This document shows positions 8,001 through 17,118 of a DNA stretch of 64,000 nucleotides, piece by piece. Position numbers and translations under genes: made by a program. Each line of letters opens with the position of its first letter. Position 1 is the stretch's first letter. The stretch comes from Bradyrhizobium sp. Arg816 (lineage in GTDB: Bacteria; Pseudomonadota; Alphaproteobacteria; Rhizobiales; Xanthobacteraceae): assembly GCF_029989365.1 (NCBI RefSeq), contig NZ_JAPRAQ010000027.1, positions 1 to 64,000 on the forward strand. The letters run 5' to 3'. A model generated the notes under the pieces. The model did no database searches and was not told the DNA's origin. It saw only the letters and a list, made by a program, of their open reading frames with translations.

Positions 8001-10798
8001 TACCCCGTATTCCTCAGCCCCGCCGAGATGCCGTTGATCGTGAGCTGAATCCCGCGCAGCACCTGCTCGTCCGGGTTCTGCGCGCGATGCTCTTTCAGCA
8101 GTTCGACCTGCACGTGGTTGAGCGGATCGAGATAGGGGAAGCGGTGGCGCACCGAGCGCTCCAGCAGCGGGTTGCCCTGGAGCAGGCGATCCTGCCCCAT
8201 GATGTCGAGCAGCGTCTCGATGCAGGAATGCCATTCGCGGCGGATCCGGCCGAAGATCTTTTCGCGCAAGGCTTCGTCCGGGACGAGCTCGGCATAGCGC
8301 GAGGCGATCGCGATCGAGCTTTTCGCCAGCACCATGTCCATGTTCGACAGCAGCATGCGGAAGAACGGCCATTCCCTGTAGAGCTCCTTCAGGAACGGCA
8401 TGCCCTTGTCGGGATGTTCCGCGATCCACTGCTCGACTGCGCTGCCAAAGCCGTACCAGCCCGGCAGCATCAGGCGGCATTGCGCCCAGGAGAACACCCA
8501 GGGAATGGCGCGCAGATCCTCGATCGCGCGGGTCTTCTTGCGCGAGGCCGGACGGCTGCCGATGTTCAGCGTCGCGATCTCGTTGATGACCGTGGACGCC
8601 CAGAAATAATCGACGAAACCGTCGGTCTCGTAGACGAGGCCGCGATAGGCCTTGAAAGCGAGATTTGAAAGCTCGTCCATCGCGGTGAGATATTCGCGGC
8701 GCGGCGCGCTCTGGCGCGGATGCAACAGGCTCGCCTCCAGCGTCGCGGCGGCGAGGATCTCCAGATTGTTGCGGCCGACTTCGGCGTTGGAATATTTCGA
8801 CGAGATGATCTCGCCCTGCTCGGTGATGCGGATCTGTCCGTTCACCGCGCCGCCGGGCTGCGCGATGATGGCATCATAGCTCGGGCCGCCGCCGCGGCCG
8901 ACCGAGCCGCCGCGGCCGTGGAACAGGCGCAGCCGCACGTGATGCCGCTCGAACACGTCGACGAGGCCGATCTCGGCCTTGTAGAGCTCCCAGCCCGAAG
9001 TGACGAAGCCGCCGTCCTTGTTCGAGTCGGAATAGCCGAGCATGACCTCCTGCACGCTGCCGCGGCTGTCGACGAGGCGGCGGTAATCGTGCAGCGACAG
9101 CATGCGATCCATGATGCCGCTGGAGGCCTGCAAATCCTCGATGGTCTCGAACAGCGGCACGATGTTGATGGCGCTCCGCCCGGAGGGATGGACGAGGCCG
9201 ACCTCCTTGAGCAGCACGGCCACTTCGAGCATGTCGGACATGCCCTTGCACATCGAGATGATGCATTGGGGAATCGCGTCCGAGCCGAACTTCCCATGCG
9301 CCTCCGCGGCGGAATGGAAGACGTTGAGCTCGCCCATGGTCTCGTCGCTGTATTTGACGAATGGCGAGACCAGCGAGCGCGTGCTGCGCAATTCATTGGT
9401 GAGCAGCGAGATGCGCGCGTCCTCGCCGAGCGCGAGATAGGACATGCCGGGGTTCGCGGCATCCATCAGCTCGGCGATGGTACGTTCGTGCACGGCCGAG
9501 TTCTGGCGGATGTCGAGCCGCGCCAGATGGAAGCCGAAGCAATCCACCGCACGCCGGAGCAGCCGCAGCCGGCCGCGGGCGATGACGCGGGCATTGTTGG
9601 AGATCAGCGAGCGGTGCAGCACGTCGAGATCGGCCTGCAGCTCCCTGACGGTCTCGTAAGGCCTGCCCTTGCCGACCGGCCGGCGCGTGATCTCGACCTC
9701 GAGCTTTTCGGCCGTCGCGGTCAGGCGCGCATAGATGCCGGAGACCGCGAGACGATAGGGCTCGCCGCTCCGGTGCGGCGAGGTGTCGGGCGAGCGTTCC
9801 GCCAGCGTCCGCAGCTCCTCGGAGACGTCGGCGAGGTGTGCCGCGATCGACAGCTCCGAACCGAGCACGTGCAGCTCGTTGAGATAGAATTGCATCACCC
9901 GGCTCGACTGGAGCCGCAGCGTCCCGCGCATCACGTCGGCGGTGACGAAGGGATTGCCGTCGCGGTCGCCGCCGATCCAGCTGCCCATGCGCAGGAACGA
10001 GGCGAGCTCGGTGGCCGCCGCCTCGCCAGCCTCCTCCAGCCGGTCTTCGAGCACATTGACCAGCCGCGGCACCTCGCGCAGGAAGGTGTAGTCGTAGAAC
10101 GCCAGGCCGTTGGCGACCTCGTCGAGCACCGTGAGCTTGGTCCGGCGCAAGAGATTGGTCTGCCACAGCGTCAGCACCTCGCGGCGGAGCTGTTCGTCGC
10201 TGGCGGCGGCCTCGTCTTCAGTGAGCGCCACGCGCTCGCGGCGGTCGAGCAGGCTAGCAACCTCCATCTCGCGGTCCATGGTGCTCTTGCGGCGGACCTC
10301 GGTCGGGTGCGCGGTCAGGACCGGGCTGACCAGCGCGGTCTTGAAGAAATTGCGCAGCACATCGGAGCTGATCCCGGCGTCCCTGGCATGGGCCAGCGTC
10401 TCCGCCAGCACGCCGGAGCCGGCGCTCTGGGCGGCACTCCGGGCGCGCATCTGGCGAATGTTGTTCTGGTCCTCGGCGATGTTGGCGAGGTGGGAGAAAT
10501 AGCTGAAGGCGCGGACGATCCGCACCGTCTCCGAGGTCGACATGCTGTCGAGGATCTGCTCGAGCTCGCGGCGGGCGAGCCGGTCTTCGTCGCGATGGAA
10601 CCGGATCGAGGTCTGGCGGATACGCTCGACCAGGTCGAACAATTCCGCGCCCTCCTGGTCGCGCACGGTGTCGCCCAGAATACGCCCGAGCAGGCGGATG
10701 TCGTCACGCAGCCGCGCATCGGCCTCCAGCGCCTGGGCGTCCTCAGCGCGGTTCGGGCGGTTGTCAATGGCGTCGGGTGGCACGGTCTGGAGGGACAT
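8000..10798 (-). CDS. ppc: Phosphoenolpyruvate carboxylase
   Basis: 932 residues, the usual length. The enzyme adds bicarbonate to phosphoenolpyruvate to give oxaloacetate and so refills the TCA cycle. Signature stretches are TAHPTEVRRKS with the catalytic His, GSWIGGDRDGNP, LGYSDSNKDGGF, FHGRGGSVGRGGGP and the C-terminal NTG end. The ATG at 10798 opens MSLQTVPP; an open extension of 86 codons upstream is Arg/His-rich and not conserved-looking, so it was rejected as start. No neighbouring gene seems linked in function. Confidence 0.97.
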   Translation of the reverse strand: MSLQTVPPDAIDNRPNRAEDAQALEADARLRDDIRLLGRILGDTVRDQEGAELFDLVERIRQTSIRFHRDEDRLARRELEQILDSMSTSETVRIVRAFSYFSHLANIAEDQNNIRQMRARSAAQSAGSGVLAETLAHARDAGISSDVLRNFFKTALVSPVLTAHPTEVRRKSTMDREMEVASLLDRRERVALTEDEAAASDEQLRREVLTLWQTNLLRRTKLTVLDEVANGLAFYDYTFLREVPRLVNVLEDRLEEAGEAAATELASFLRMGSWIGGDRDGNPFVTADVMRGTLRLQSSRVMQFYLNELHVLGSELSIAAHLADVSEELRTLAERSPDTSPHRSGEPYRLAVSGIYARLTATAEKLEVEITRRPVGKGRPYETVRELQADLDVLHRSLISNNARVIARGRLRLLRRAVDCFGFHLARLDIRQNSAVHERTIAELMDAANPGMSYLALGEDARISLLTNELRSTRSLVSPFVKYSDETMGELNVFHSAAEAHGKFGSDAIPQCIISMCKGMSDMLEVAVLLKEVGLVHPSGRSAINIVPLFETIEDLQASSGIMDRMLSLHDYRRLVDSRGSVQEVMLGYSDSNKDGGFVTSGWELYKAEIGLVDVFERHHVRLRLFHGRGGSVGRGGGPSYDAIIAQPGGAVNGQIRITEQGEIISSKYSNAEVGRNNLEILAAATLEASLLHPRQSAPRREYLTAMDELSNLAFKAYRGLVYETDGFVDYFWASTVINEIATLNIGSRPASRKKTRAIEDLRAIPWVFSWAQCRLMLPGWYGFGSAVEQWIAEHPDKGMPFLKELYREWPFFRMLLSNMDMVLAKSSIAIASRYAELVPDEALREKIFGRIRREWHSCIETLLDIMGQDRLLQGNPLLERSVRHRFPYLDPLNHVQVELLKEHRAQNPDEQVLRGIQLTINGISAGLRNTG

Positions 10799-10920
10799 GG
10801 CTCGCTTCCTTGTTCGAGCTCGCTTCGCTGCCCGGCTCAGCCGAGTGTGCAAGTTTTTTGCCGCAGCGCAAGATGAAGTTGGGGGCGGCGCACACTGAAA
10901 GGGACGATCGCTCCTTGCGG

Positions 10921-11325
10921 CTAGGCCGGCACGATCACTTTGCCGATCGGCCAGAGCGCGATGCCGGCGAGCTTCAGATGGGCCCAGGCGAAGGGGATGC
11001 CGATGATGGTGATGGCGAGAACCAGCGCGGTCACGAGGTGGCCGAGCGCCAGCCACCAGCCGGCGAGCACGAACCAGATGATATTGCCGATCACCCCGAG
11101 TGGGCCGGTGCCGATGTCGCTCGTGCCGGTGACCTCGTAGCGGTTGACCGCTCTCGAGCCGAACGGCAGCAGCGTGTAGACGGCGATGTTGAACGCCGCC
11201 CGTGCCCAGGGCAGGCCGATGATGGTGACGGCCATGATGACTGCGGCAACCAGCCAGCCGAACGCCATCCAGGCACCGCCGATGAGAATCCAGAGGATGT
11301 TGAGCAGGATGGAAACGGGGGTCAT
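10921..11325 (-). CDS. YccF-family inner-membrane protein
   Basis: 134 residues with two repeated hydrophobic units: LLNILWILIGGAWMAFGWLV then TIIGLPWARAAF, and again NIIWFVLAGWWLALGHLV then TIIGIPFAWAHLK. This internal duplication is the hallmark of the YccF domain family of integral membrane proteins with unknown role. About four membrane segments are predicted by eye. It ends 122 bases upstream of ppc on the same strand and starts 51 bases after the rhomboid gene. Confidence 0.88.
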   Translation of the reverse strand: MTPVSILLNILWILIGGAWMAFGWLVAAVIMAVTIIGLPWARAAFNIAVYTLLPFGSRAVNRYEVTGTSDIGTGPLGVIGNIIWFVLAGWWLALGHLVTALVLAITIIGIPFAWAHLKLAGIALWPIGKVIVPA

Positions 11326-11376
11326 GGCTTTATCCGCGGGGTCAATGACCCCCTCACTATAGCACGCCCCCCGAGG

Positions 11377-12456
11377 TCATAGTCCATGACGCCGGCTGCG
11401 TTCGGCACGCAGCGACGTGGCGACGAATCCAACATCCTCGATCCCTCGCGAAATCTCCTTCGCGCCGAGACAAAGCGTCAGCGCGGCGACGCCAATCGCG
11501 GCGACTCCCGAGATGAAAAAGGGATAGGGGCAAAATATGACAAGAAAAATGTCGAGCGGAATGTATCCAATTGGCATGTGGGGCCAGCAATAAAACGCCA
11601 GAGCCCAACCGCAAAGCATCACGGCGGCAGCGTTCATTCCGGCCAAGGCCGTCACGACGATCGCGAGACCCTTCTTCATGGAGAGCGCGAGATCGACCAG
11701 CTTCACGACGGCACAGCATGCGACCACGACGACGATCATCAGACCCCATCCGGAAGTGGCGTGGGCCTGACCGTTCCAGGCCCACAGCGCGGTGACGCAA
11801 GCAAGCAGGGTCAGATTGACCTTCACGATTTCGGGAAACTTGCAGCGAAGGACATAGGCATTCGCCTTCTCGACAAGGTCCAGCAATGCGCATGCAATCA
11901 AGCCCGCCGCAAAGCCGCCGAGATGGACGCCCCAATCGATCCGCGAATTGCTGAACGCGAACACGATGTTCAATCCGATGTTGATGGCGAAGAAATCAAG
12001 CCTGAGGTCGAGCTTGCCGAGAATCCACAGGCAAAGCAGTGCGCCCAAAATGCCCGACGTGGCGCCGGATGCGCCGACCGTCAAATAAGGGGTGGAATGG
12101 ATGCCATTGCCGATGACGGCACCGAACACCATCGCGCAGAGGTAGATGATGAGGAAATAGGCCGGTCCGACCCGCCGCTCGAGATGTGCGCCCCACAGCA
12201 CCAGGCACAACATGTTCATGGTGAGGTGGACGAAATTGACGTGCAGGAAGCCATAAGCGACGAGGCGCCAGTACTCATGCCGCGCGATTGCGGTCGCATA
12301 CATGCCGCCGGACCGATACAGCAACTCTGCCGGCGCCGACGCGCCGCCCGCCAGGATGAAGCAGAACCCCGACGCGAGGACCGTCACCGTCATCAGCGCG
12401 TAGACGGCGGCATGAGGGACTTCGAAGAAGCCGGGACCGGCGCGGTATGAGGGCAT
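11377..12456 (-). CDS. Rhomboid-family intramembrane serine protease
   Basis: 359 residues, mostly membrane-spanning. The catalytic dyad is visible as Ser130 in VGASGATSG and His178 in WGVHLGGF; HVNFVHLTMN at 72-81 supplies the conserved His and Asn near the oxyanion site. After the rhomboid core (six segments to about residue 195) the protein continues with a charged stretch and three to four more hydrophobic segments, longer than minimal GlpG-type rhomboids. It cleaves membrane proteins within the bilayer; the substrate is unknown. Confidence 0.88.
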   Translation of the reverse strand: MPSYRAGPGFFEVPHAAVYALMTVTVLASGFCFILAGGASAPAELLYRSGGMYATAIARHEYWRLVAYGFLHVNFVHLTMNMLCLVLWGAHLERRVGPAYFLIIYLCAMVFGAVIGNGIHSTPYLTVGASGATSGILGALLCLWILGKLDLRLDFFAINIGLNIVFAFSNSRIDWGVHLGGFAAGLIACALLDLVEKANAYVLRCKFPEIVKVNLTLLACVTALWAWNGQAHATSGWGLMIVVVVACCAVVKLVDLALSMKKGLAIVVTALAGMNAAAVMLCGWALAFYCWPHMPIGYIPLDIFLVIFCPYPFFISGVAAIGVAALTLCLGAKEISRGIEDVGFVATSLRAERSRRHGL

Positions 12457-12543
12457 GGGTGATCGCAGGGGGTTAGCGTGGGAACGCCAACCTAGCCGAG
12501 CCGATCGATGATTGCTACCCCAGCGCGTACCAGCCCGCGTCGG

Positions 12544-13344
12544 CTACCGCCCCTCGAACTTCGCCTCGCGCTTCTCCATGAACGCCTTCATGCCCTCGGC
12601 CATGTCCTGGGTTTTGAACAGCGGCAGGAGCTGGAGATAGACGTGATGGACGTGATCTGAAAAGTTCTCGTTGAGGCCCATCCGCATCATGCGCTTGGAG
12701 GCCTGCACCGCGAGCGGCGCGTTGGCGGCGATTTCGCAGGCGATGGCGCGGGCGCGGCCCATCAAGTCGACATCCGGCACGACCTCGTTGGCGAGGCCCC
12801 ATTCCAGACACTCGCGGGCGCTTAGCGTCCGGCCGGTGAAGATCAGCTCGGAAGCCTTGGCCCAGCCGAGCATCCGCGGCAACAGCCAGGTGCCGCCGGA
12901 TTCGGGCACGACGCCGCGCTTGACGAAGGCGGCGGCGAGCTTCGAGGACTCCGCCATGATGCGGATGTCGCAGCCGAGCGCGGTGTCCATGCCATAGCCG
13001 GCCGCGCCGCCGTTGACGGCGCAGATGGTCGGCTTGTCCATCGCCTGCAAAACCGTCGGCGGCGTGTTGCGGAGATTGATCGTGGTCGGCGAGGACGCGG
13101 CGCTGAGGCCGTTGCCGTCGCGCTCCTTGCGTAGGTCGAGGCCGGCGCAGAACGCCCTGCCCTTGCCGGTGAGGATCACGACGCGGACGTTTTTGTCCTC
13201 GTTGGCTTCGGTCAGCAGCCGCGCCAGATCGTTCAACATCGGGCCGGAGATGGTGTTCATGCGCTCCGGCGCATTCAGCGTGATCACCGCGATGTGGTCG
13301 GCGACCTCGTAGAGCACTTCGTTTGCGGCGTCGGTCATGATCAT
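12544..13344 (-). CDS. Enoyl-CoA hydratase/isomerase family protein, enoyl-CoA isomerase-like active site
   Basis: 266 residues with the crotonase fold: AFCAGLDLR oxyanion-hole segment (64-72) and AVNGGAAGYGMD (109-120). The two hydratase glutamates are replaced (Asp120 and Phe140 at those positions by hand alignment), while Glu148 in VPESGG sits where delta3-delta2-enoyl-CoA isomerases carry their single catalytic Glu. An isomerase helping degrade unsaturated acyl chains is therefore more likely than a hydratase. CAGGAACG lies 5 bases before the first ATG; a second ATG two codons later is possible. Upstream on the same strand is an acyl-CoA ligase. Confidence 0.85.
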   Translation of the reverse strand: MIMTDAANEVLYEVADHIAVITLNAPERMNTISGPMLNDLARLLTEANEDKNVRVVILTGKGRAFCAGLDLRKERDGNGLSAASSPTTINLRNTPPTVLQAMDKPTICAVNGGAAGYGMDTALGCDIRIMAESSKLAAAFVKRGVVPESGGTWLLPRMLGWAKASELIFTGRTLSARECLEWGLANEVVPDVDLMGRARAIACEIAANAPLAVQASKRMMRMGLNENFSDHVHHVYLQLLPLFKTQDMAEGMKAFMEKREAKFEGR

Positions 13345-13358
13345 TCGTTCCTGTGTTC

Positions 13359-13442
13359 GTAGCCCGGATGGAGCGCAGCGAAATCCGGGGTCTTTTTGAC
13401 GCGAGCACCGCCCCGGATTGCGCTTCGCTCCATCCGGGCTAC
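13359..13442. repeat. Intergenic inverted repeat, family D, copy 1
   Basis: Begins GTAGCCCGGATGGAGCGCAGCG and closes with the inverse CGCTCCATCCGGGCTAC, an inner CGGGGT/CCCCGG pairing also present. The copy at 24374-24454 has the same ends. It lies between the acyl-CoA ligase and the isomerase-like crotonase of the same strand. Confidence 0.9.
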
Positions 13443-13449
13443 AAGGCCC

Positions 13450-14994
13450 TCAAATTTTCCGCCCCGCCTGCTCCCAATAGGGATCACGGAGGCGACGTTT
13501 GAAGATCTTTCCTGAATCTTCGCGCGGAAGCCCGCTGCGGATCTCGATGTGCTTGGGCACCTTGTAATCGGCGAGCGAGCCCTTGAGCCGGGTGCGGATA
13601 TCGCCGGCATCGAGTGTGACACCCGGTTGCGGCTCGACCACGGCCATCAGCGCCTCGCCGAACTCGGCATCGGGGATGCCGAACACCGCGCAATCATGCA
13701 CGCCGGGCTCGGCGTGAAGCACGGATTCGATCTCGGCCGGATAGATGTTGACGCCGCCCGAGATCACCATGTCGCGCTTACGGTCGCAGATGAAGACGTA
13801 GCCGTCCTCGTCGATGTAGCCGACGTCGCCCGAGGTGATGAAACCGTCGCGGTCGATCTCGGTGCGCTTCTCCGGCTTGTTGTGGTAGGTGAAGTCGGCC
13901 ATCCCGGCCATGCGGGAATAGATCTCGCCGATCTCGCCCACGGGGAGCACGCGGCCGTCATCGCCGATGAAGCGCAGTTCGGCACCGGGCGAAATCCTGC
14001 CGACAGTGCCGGGCCTTTTGAGCGCATCTTCAGAGGTCGCGAAGGTGACCGCGCTGGATTCGGTCGAGCCGTAGAATTCGTAGATCACCGGCCCCCACCA
14101 TTCGATCATGGCGCGTTTGACGTCGGCCGGACATGGCGCTGCGGCATGGATGATGTGGCGCAGCGACGAGACATCATACTTCCCGCGCACCGCCTCCGGC
14201 AGCTTCATCAGGCGGATGAACATGGTCGGCACCATGAAGATGGTGTCGATCTTGTATCGTTCGATCAGGTCCAGAAATTCTTCGGGCTCGAAGCGCGGCA
14301 TCAGCACCAGCGCGCCGTCGAGCTTGCCGGCGCGAATGCCGAACGAGTTCGGCGCGGAGTGATAGAGCGGACCCGGCAGGATCGCGCGAGCGCCGGGTTT
14401 GAGCCCATAGATCATCGCACGCATGCGCTCGCCGGCCGCCGCCTGTTCCGGCGTGGGCGCATTGCGCCGCACGCCCTTGGGATGGCCGGTCGTCCCTGAG
14501 GTGTAGATCATGTTCATGGGCTGCGGCACGATTGGGCCGTCATAGGGCTGGTGTTGCGCAAGCCAGGATTCGAAATCCATCGCGAAGTCCGGCGTCTTCA
14601 GATGACCGGGATCGATCTTGTAGTTGGACAGGATCTCAGGCGGCGTCGGCACGCTGAGCACGGTGACGCCCTTCGGAATGGCATCGCGCAAGGCATGCAG
14701 CATGTCGGCATGCCCGATCAGCACGGACGTGCCGGTATCGTTGAGGATGTAGTTGATCTCCTCCGGCTTGAAGTGCCAGTTGATCGGCACGCCATAGGCC
14801 CCTAGCCGCATCGCGGCGTAGGCAGCTTCGAGAAAGGCGATGTCGTTGCGCATCAGCATGCAGACGCAATCGCCTTGCTTGACGCCGATTTTGGCGAGGC
14901 CGCTCGCGATGCGATCGGCGCGGGTGGCGATTTCGGCGTGGGCGCGGCGGCGCTCGCCGGAGACGATGCCGAGGAACTCTGACGTTTCGCTCAT
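13450..14994 (-). CDS. Acyl-CoA synthetase (AMP-dependent ligase)
   Basis: 514 residues of the ANL family, activating a carboxylic acid to acyl-AMP and then acyl-CoA. Motifs: P-loop-like YTSGTTGHPKG near 165-175, YGSTES in the middle, SGDVGYIDEDGY and DRKRDMVISGG at the hinge, and the C-terminal lysine in SGKIFKRRLR. ATG at 14994 is the best start though its upstream region (AAAGAAAAAAC) is weak; a start at MRVDNN would add 11 residues. Substrate is probably a medium/long or aromatic acid, judged only from neighbours. Confidence 0.9.
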   Translation of the reverse strand: MSETSEFLGIVSGERRRAHAEIATRADRIASGLAKIGVKQGDCVCMLMRNDIAFLEAAYAAMRLGAYGVPINWHFKPEEINYILNDTGTSVLIGHADMLHALRDAIPKGVTVLSVPTPPEILSNYKIDPGHLKTPDFAMDFESWLAQHQPYDGPIVPQPMNMIYTSGTTGHPKGVRRNAPTPEQAAAGERMRAMIYGLKPGARAILPGPLYHSAPNSFGIRAGKLDGALVLMPRFEPEEFLDLIERYKIDTIFMVPTMFIRLMKLPEAVRGKYDVSSLRHIIHAAAPCPADVKRAMIEWWGPVIYEFYGSTESSAVTFATSEDALKRPGTVGRISPGAELRFIGDDGRVLPVGEIGEIYSRMAGMADFTYHNKPEKRTEIDRDGFITSGDVGYIDEDGYVFICDRKRDMVISGGVNIYPAEIESVLHAEPGVHDCAVFGIPDAEFGEALMAVVEPQPGVTLDAGDIRTRLKGSLADYKVPKHIEIRSGLPREDSGKIFKRRLRDPYWEQAGRKI

Positions 14995-15020
14995 TTTTGT
15001 TTTTTCTTTGTTGTTGTCGA

Positions 15021-15115
15021 CCCTCATGGTGAGGAGGCGCACAGCGCCGTCTCGAACCATGAGAGCCCATGGCCCATCCCTCGAGACGCCGCTTCGCGGC
15101 TCCTCGGGATGAGGT
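15021..15115. repeat. Intergenic inverted repeat, family G, copy 1
   Basis: CCCTCATGGTGAGGAGGCGC, then GCGCCGTCTCGAACCATGAG, then CCCTCGAGACGCCGCTTCGCGGCTCCTCGGGATGAG: nested hairpins. A diverged relative with CATCCTTCGAGGCTCGCC and CACCTCAGGATGACG is at 32925-33047. It separates the crotonase gene from the acyl-CoA ligase gene. Confidence 0.75.
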
Positions 15116-15120
15116 CTGTG

Positions 15121-15930
15121 CTAATCCGCATACTTCGCCGCGCGCTTCTCCAGATTGGAGCGCACCGCTTCGGTCTGGTTCGCACTGCCGATCAGCTTCT
15201 GCTGCTCGACGGACTCGGCGAGCAGCGCCGGGCCGGGGTCGACCGAGAGATTGTTGAGCAAACGCTTGGCGGCGCGGATCGCATCGGGGCTCTTGCCGGC
15301 GATCTCGCGCGCGACTTCGAGAGCCGTGGCGCGCGGGTCGTCGCAGATGCGCGTCGCGAGGCCGTAGCTCATCGCCTCCTGCGCCGAGAAGATGCGGCCG
15401 GTGTAGGTGAGATCGCGCAATATGTCGTCGCGCACGAGCGAGGCCAGGATCGGCGTGCCCGCCATGTCGGGCACGAGGCCCCATTTGATCTCCATCACCG
15501 ACATCCGCGCATCGGGGCTAAGGAAGCGCATGTCCGCGCCGAGCGAGAGCTGGAAGCCACCGCCGAAAGCAACGCCGTGCACGGCCGCGATCACGGGAAC
15601 CGGAAGCTGGCGCCATCCCCACACCGCCTGTTGCGGGAAGTTCGCCTGGCCATGGGTGCGCTTGGTGAGATCGCGATTTTCGCCACCCGGAATTCCGTTG
15701 CCGCCTGTCTCCTTCATGGCGGCAAAACGCCCCATGTCGAGACCGGCGCAGAAGGCGCGGCCTTCGCCCGAGAGCACGACGACACGCACGCCTTTTTCTT
15801 TGGAAAGCCGGTCGGTTGCGGCAACAAGGGCCTCGAACATCGCCTGATCGAGCGCATTCATCTTGTCGGCGCGCACCAGGCGCACGTCGGCGACGCCTTC
15901 CGAGATCGAGATCGAGACGCGCTCTTCCAT
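15121..15930 (-). CDS. Crotonase-family protein with dienoyl-CoA isomerase-like active site
   Basis: 269 residues; crotonase fold with FCAGLDM (60-66) and AVHGVAFGGGF (116-126). At the first hydratase Glu position is Gln127, but Glu147 and Asp155 lie eight residues apart in MEIKWGLVPD, the same spacing as the catalytic Glu/Asp pair of delta3,5-delta2,4-dienoyl-CoA isomerase. It starts back to back with a gene resembling 2,4-dienoyl-CoA reductase, which supports a role in oxidising unsaturated fatty acids. GGGAGAA sits about 8 bases before the ATG at 15930. Confidence 0.85.
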   Translation of the reverse strand: MEERVSISISEGVADVRLVRADKMNALDQAMFEALVAATDRLSKEKGVRVVVLSGEGRAFCAGLDMGRFAAMKETGGNGIPGGENRDLTKRTHGQANFPQQAVWGWRQLPVPVIAAVHGVAFGGGFQLSLGADMRFLSPDARMSVMEIKWGLVPDMAGTPILASLVRDDILRDLTYTGRIFSAQEAMSYGLATRICDDPRATALEVAREIAGKSPDAIRAAKRLLNNLSVDPGPALLAESVEQQKLIGSANQTEAVRSNLEKRAAKYAD

Positions 15931-16035
15931 GGATGAATTCTCCCCTGTTCTTGTTCGGTGCCGCTTTACAGAAAGCTGACGGGCGGATTTAGTCAATCGA
16001 CCAATTAACTGACAATCCGTACGGGAGAAACAGCC

Positions 16036-16908
16036 ATGTTCAAGGAAAATCTTCTGGCTGGGCGGTGCATTCTCGTGACCGGCGGCGGCACCGGGCTCGG
16101 CAAGTCGATGGCGGCGCGCTTCCTTCAGCTCGGCGCCGAAGTGCACATCTGCGGCCGGCGCAAGATCGTCTGCGACGAGACCGCGACCGAGCTGATGGAT
16201 CAGTATGGCGGCCGCGTCACCAGCCACGGCGTCGACATCCGCAACGCGCTCGCGGTCGAAGAGATGGTCGAGACCATCTTTCGTGACGCCCCCCTCACCG
16301 ATCTCATCAACAACGCGGCCGGCAATTTCATCTCGCGCAGCGAAGAGCTGTCGCCGCGCGGCTTCGATGCCGTCGCCAACATCGTCATGCACGGCACGTT
16401 CTACGTGACCCATGCGGTCGGCAAGCGCTGGATCGCCTTGAAGCAGCCCGGCAATGTCGTTTCCATCACCACGACCTGGGTGCGCAACGGCTCGCCTTAC
16501 GTGGTGCCGTCGGCGATGAGCAAGTCGGCGATCCACGCCATGACGATGTCGCTCGCGACCGAATGGGGCCGGTACGGCATCCGCCTCAACACGATCGCGC
16601 CGGGCGAGATCCCGACCGAGGGCATGAGCAAGCGCATCAAGCCCGGCGACGAAGCCGGCGCGCGCACCAAGGCGATGAACCCGATGGGCCGCGTCGGCAC
16701 CATGGAGGAATTGCAGAACCTCGCGGTGTTCCTGATCTCCGGCGGCTGCGACTGGATCAGCGGCGAGACCATCGCGATGGACGGCGCGCAGGCGCTGGCG
16801 ATGGGCGGCAATTTCTACCAGCTCCGCGACTGGAGCGACGACGACTGGAAAACCGCGCGCGAGAGCATCATGGCGCAGAACGAGAAGGACCGGGCCAAGC
16901 GGGGGTGA
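16036..16908 (+). CDS. SDR resembling 2,4-dienoyl-CoA reductase
   Basis: 290 residues. The NNAAGNFIS segment at 92-100, the SITTTW strand and the VVPSAMSK stretch at 156-163 match mitochondrial-type 2,4-dienoyl-CoA reductases closely, distinct from bacterial flavoprotein FadH. Lys163 is kept; the Tyr that stands 15 residues before it in human DECR1 is Trp148 here, with Tyr155 between. Expected reaction: NADPH-dependent reduction of dienoyl-CoA. GGGAGAA 7 bases before the ATG. It diverges from the dienoyl isomerase-like crotonase and precedes an acyl-CoA ligase. Confidence 0.87.
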   Translation: MFKENLLAGRCILVTGGGTGLGKSMAARFLQLGAEVHICGRRKIVCDETATELMDQYGGRVTSHGVDIRNALAVEEMVETIFRDAPLTDLINNAAGNFISRSEELSPRGFDAVANIVMHGTFYVTHAVGKRWIALKQPGNVVSITTTWVRNGSPYVVPSAMSKSAIHAMTMSLATEWGRYGIRLNTIAPGEIPTEGMSKRIKPGDEAGARTKAMNPMGRVGTMEELQNLAVFLISGGCDWISGETIAMDGAQALAMGGNFYQLRDWSDDDWKTARESIMAQNEKDRAKRG

Positions 16909-16918
16909 TGCTCTCTCT

Positions 16919-17043
16919 GCCCCGGACGCAGCGCGGCGCGCCGCCTTCGGCGTGGTGCGCTGCTGAGCCGGGGCCCATCTCTCTTCAAACGCGGAAGCAG
17001 CAGCATGGGTCCCTGCGCTGCGCTTGTCCGGAACGACGGCGGG
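16919..17043. repeat. Intergenic inverted repeat (single copy seen here)
   Basis: GCCCCGGACGCAGCGCGGC opens and GCGCTTGTCCGGAAC closes the element, with inner GCGCCGCCTTCGGCG and GGGCCCATCTC/ATGGGTCCC pairings. No second copy was found in the window, but composition and layout resemble the other intergenic repeats. Confidence 0.6.
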
Positions 17044-17118
17044 GCCTCTCCCATCTTGTCTTCACCCGCGGATGGCGCCACACTCCCAGGCATAAAAACA
17101 AGACGCCACGGGAGAGAC

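Noticed and set aside
8720..10876. A 718-codon plus-strand frame opposite ppc
   Set aside because: Same shadow composition; ppc has all its motifs on the minus strand.
15931..16035. A loose dyad GTCAATCG...AACTGAC as operator between the crotonase and the DECR-like gene
   Set aside because: Only the outer four bases pair well; symmetry is too weak to report as a site.
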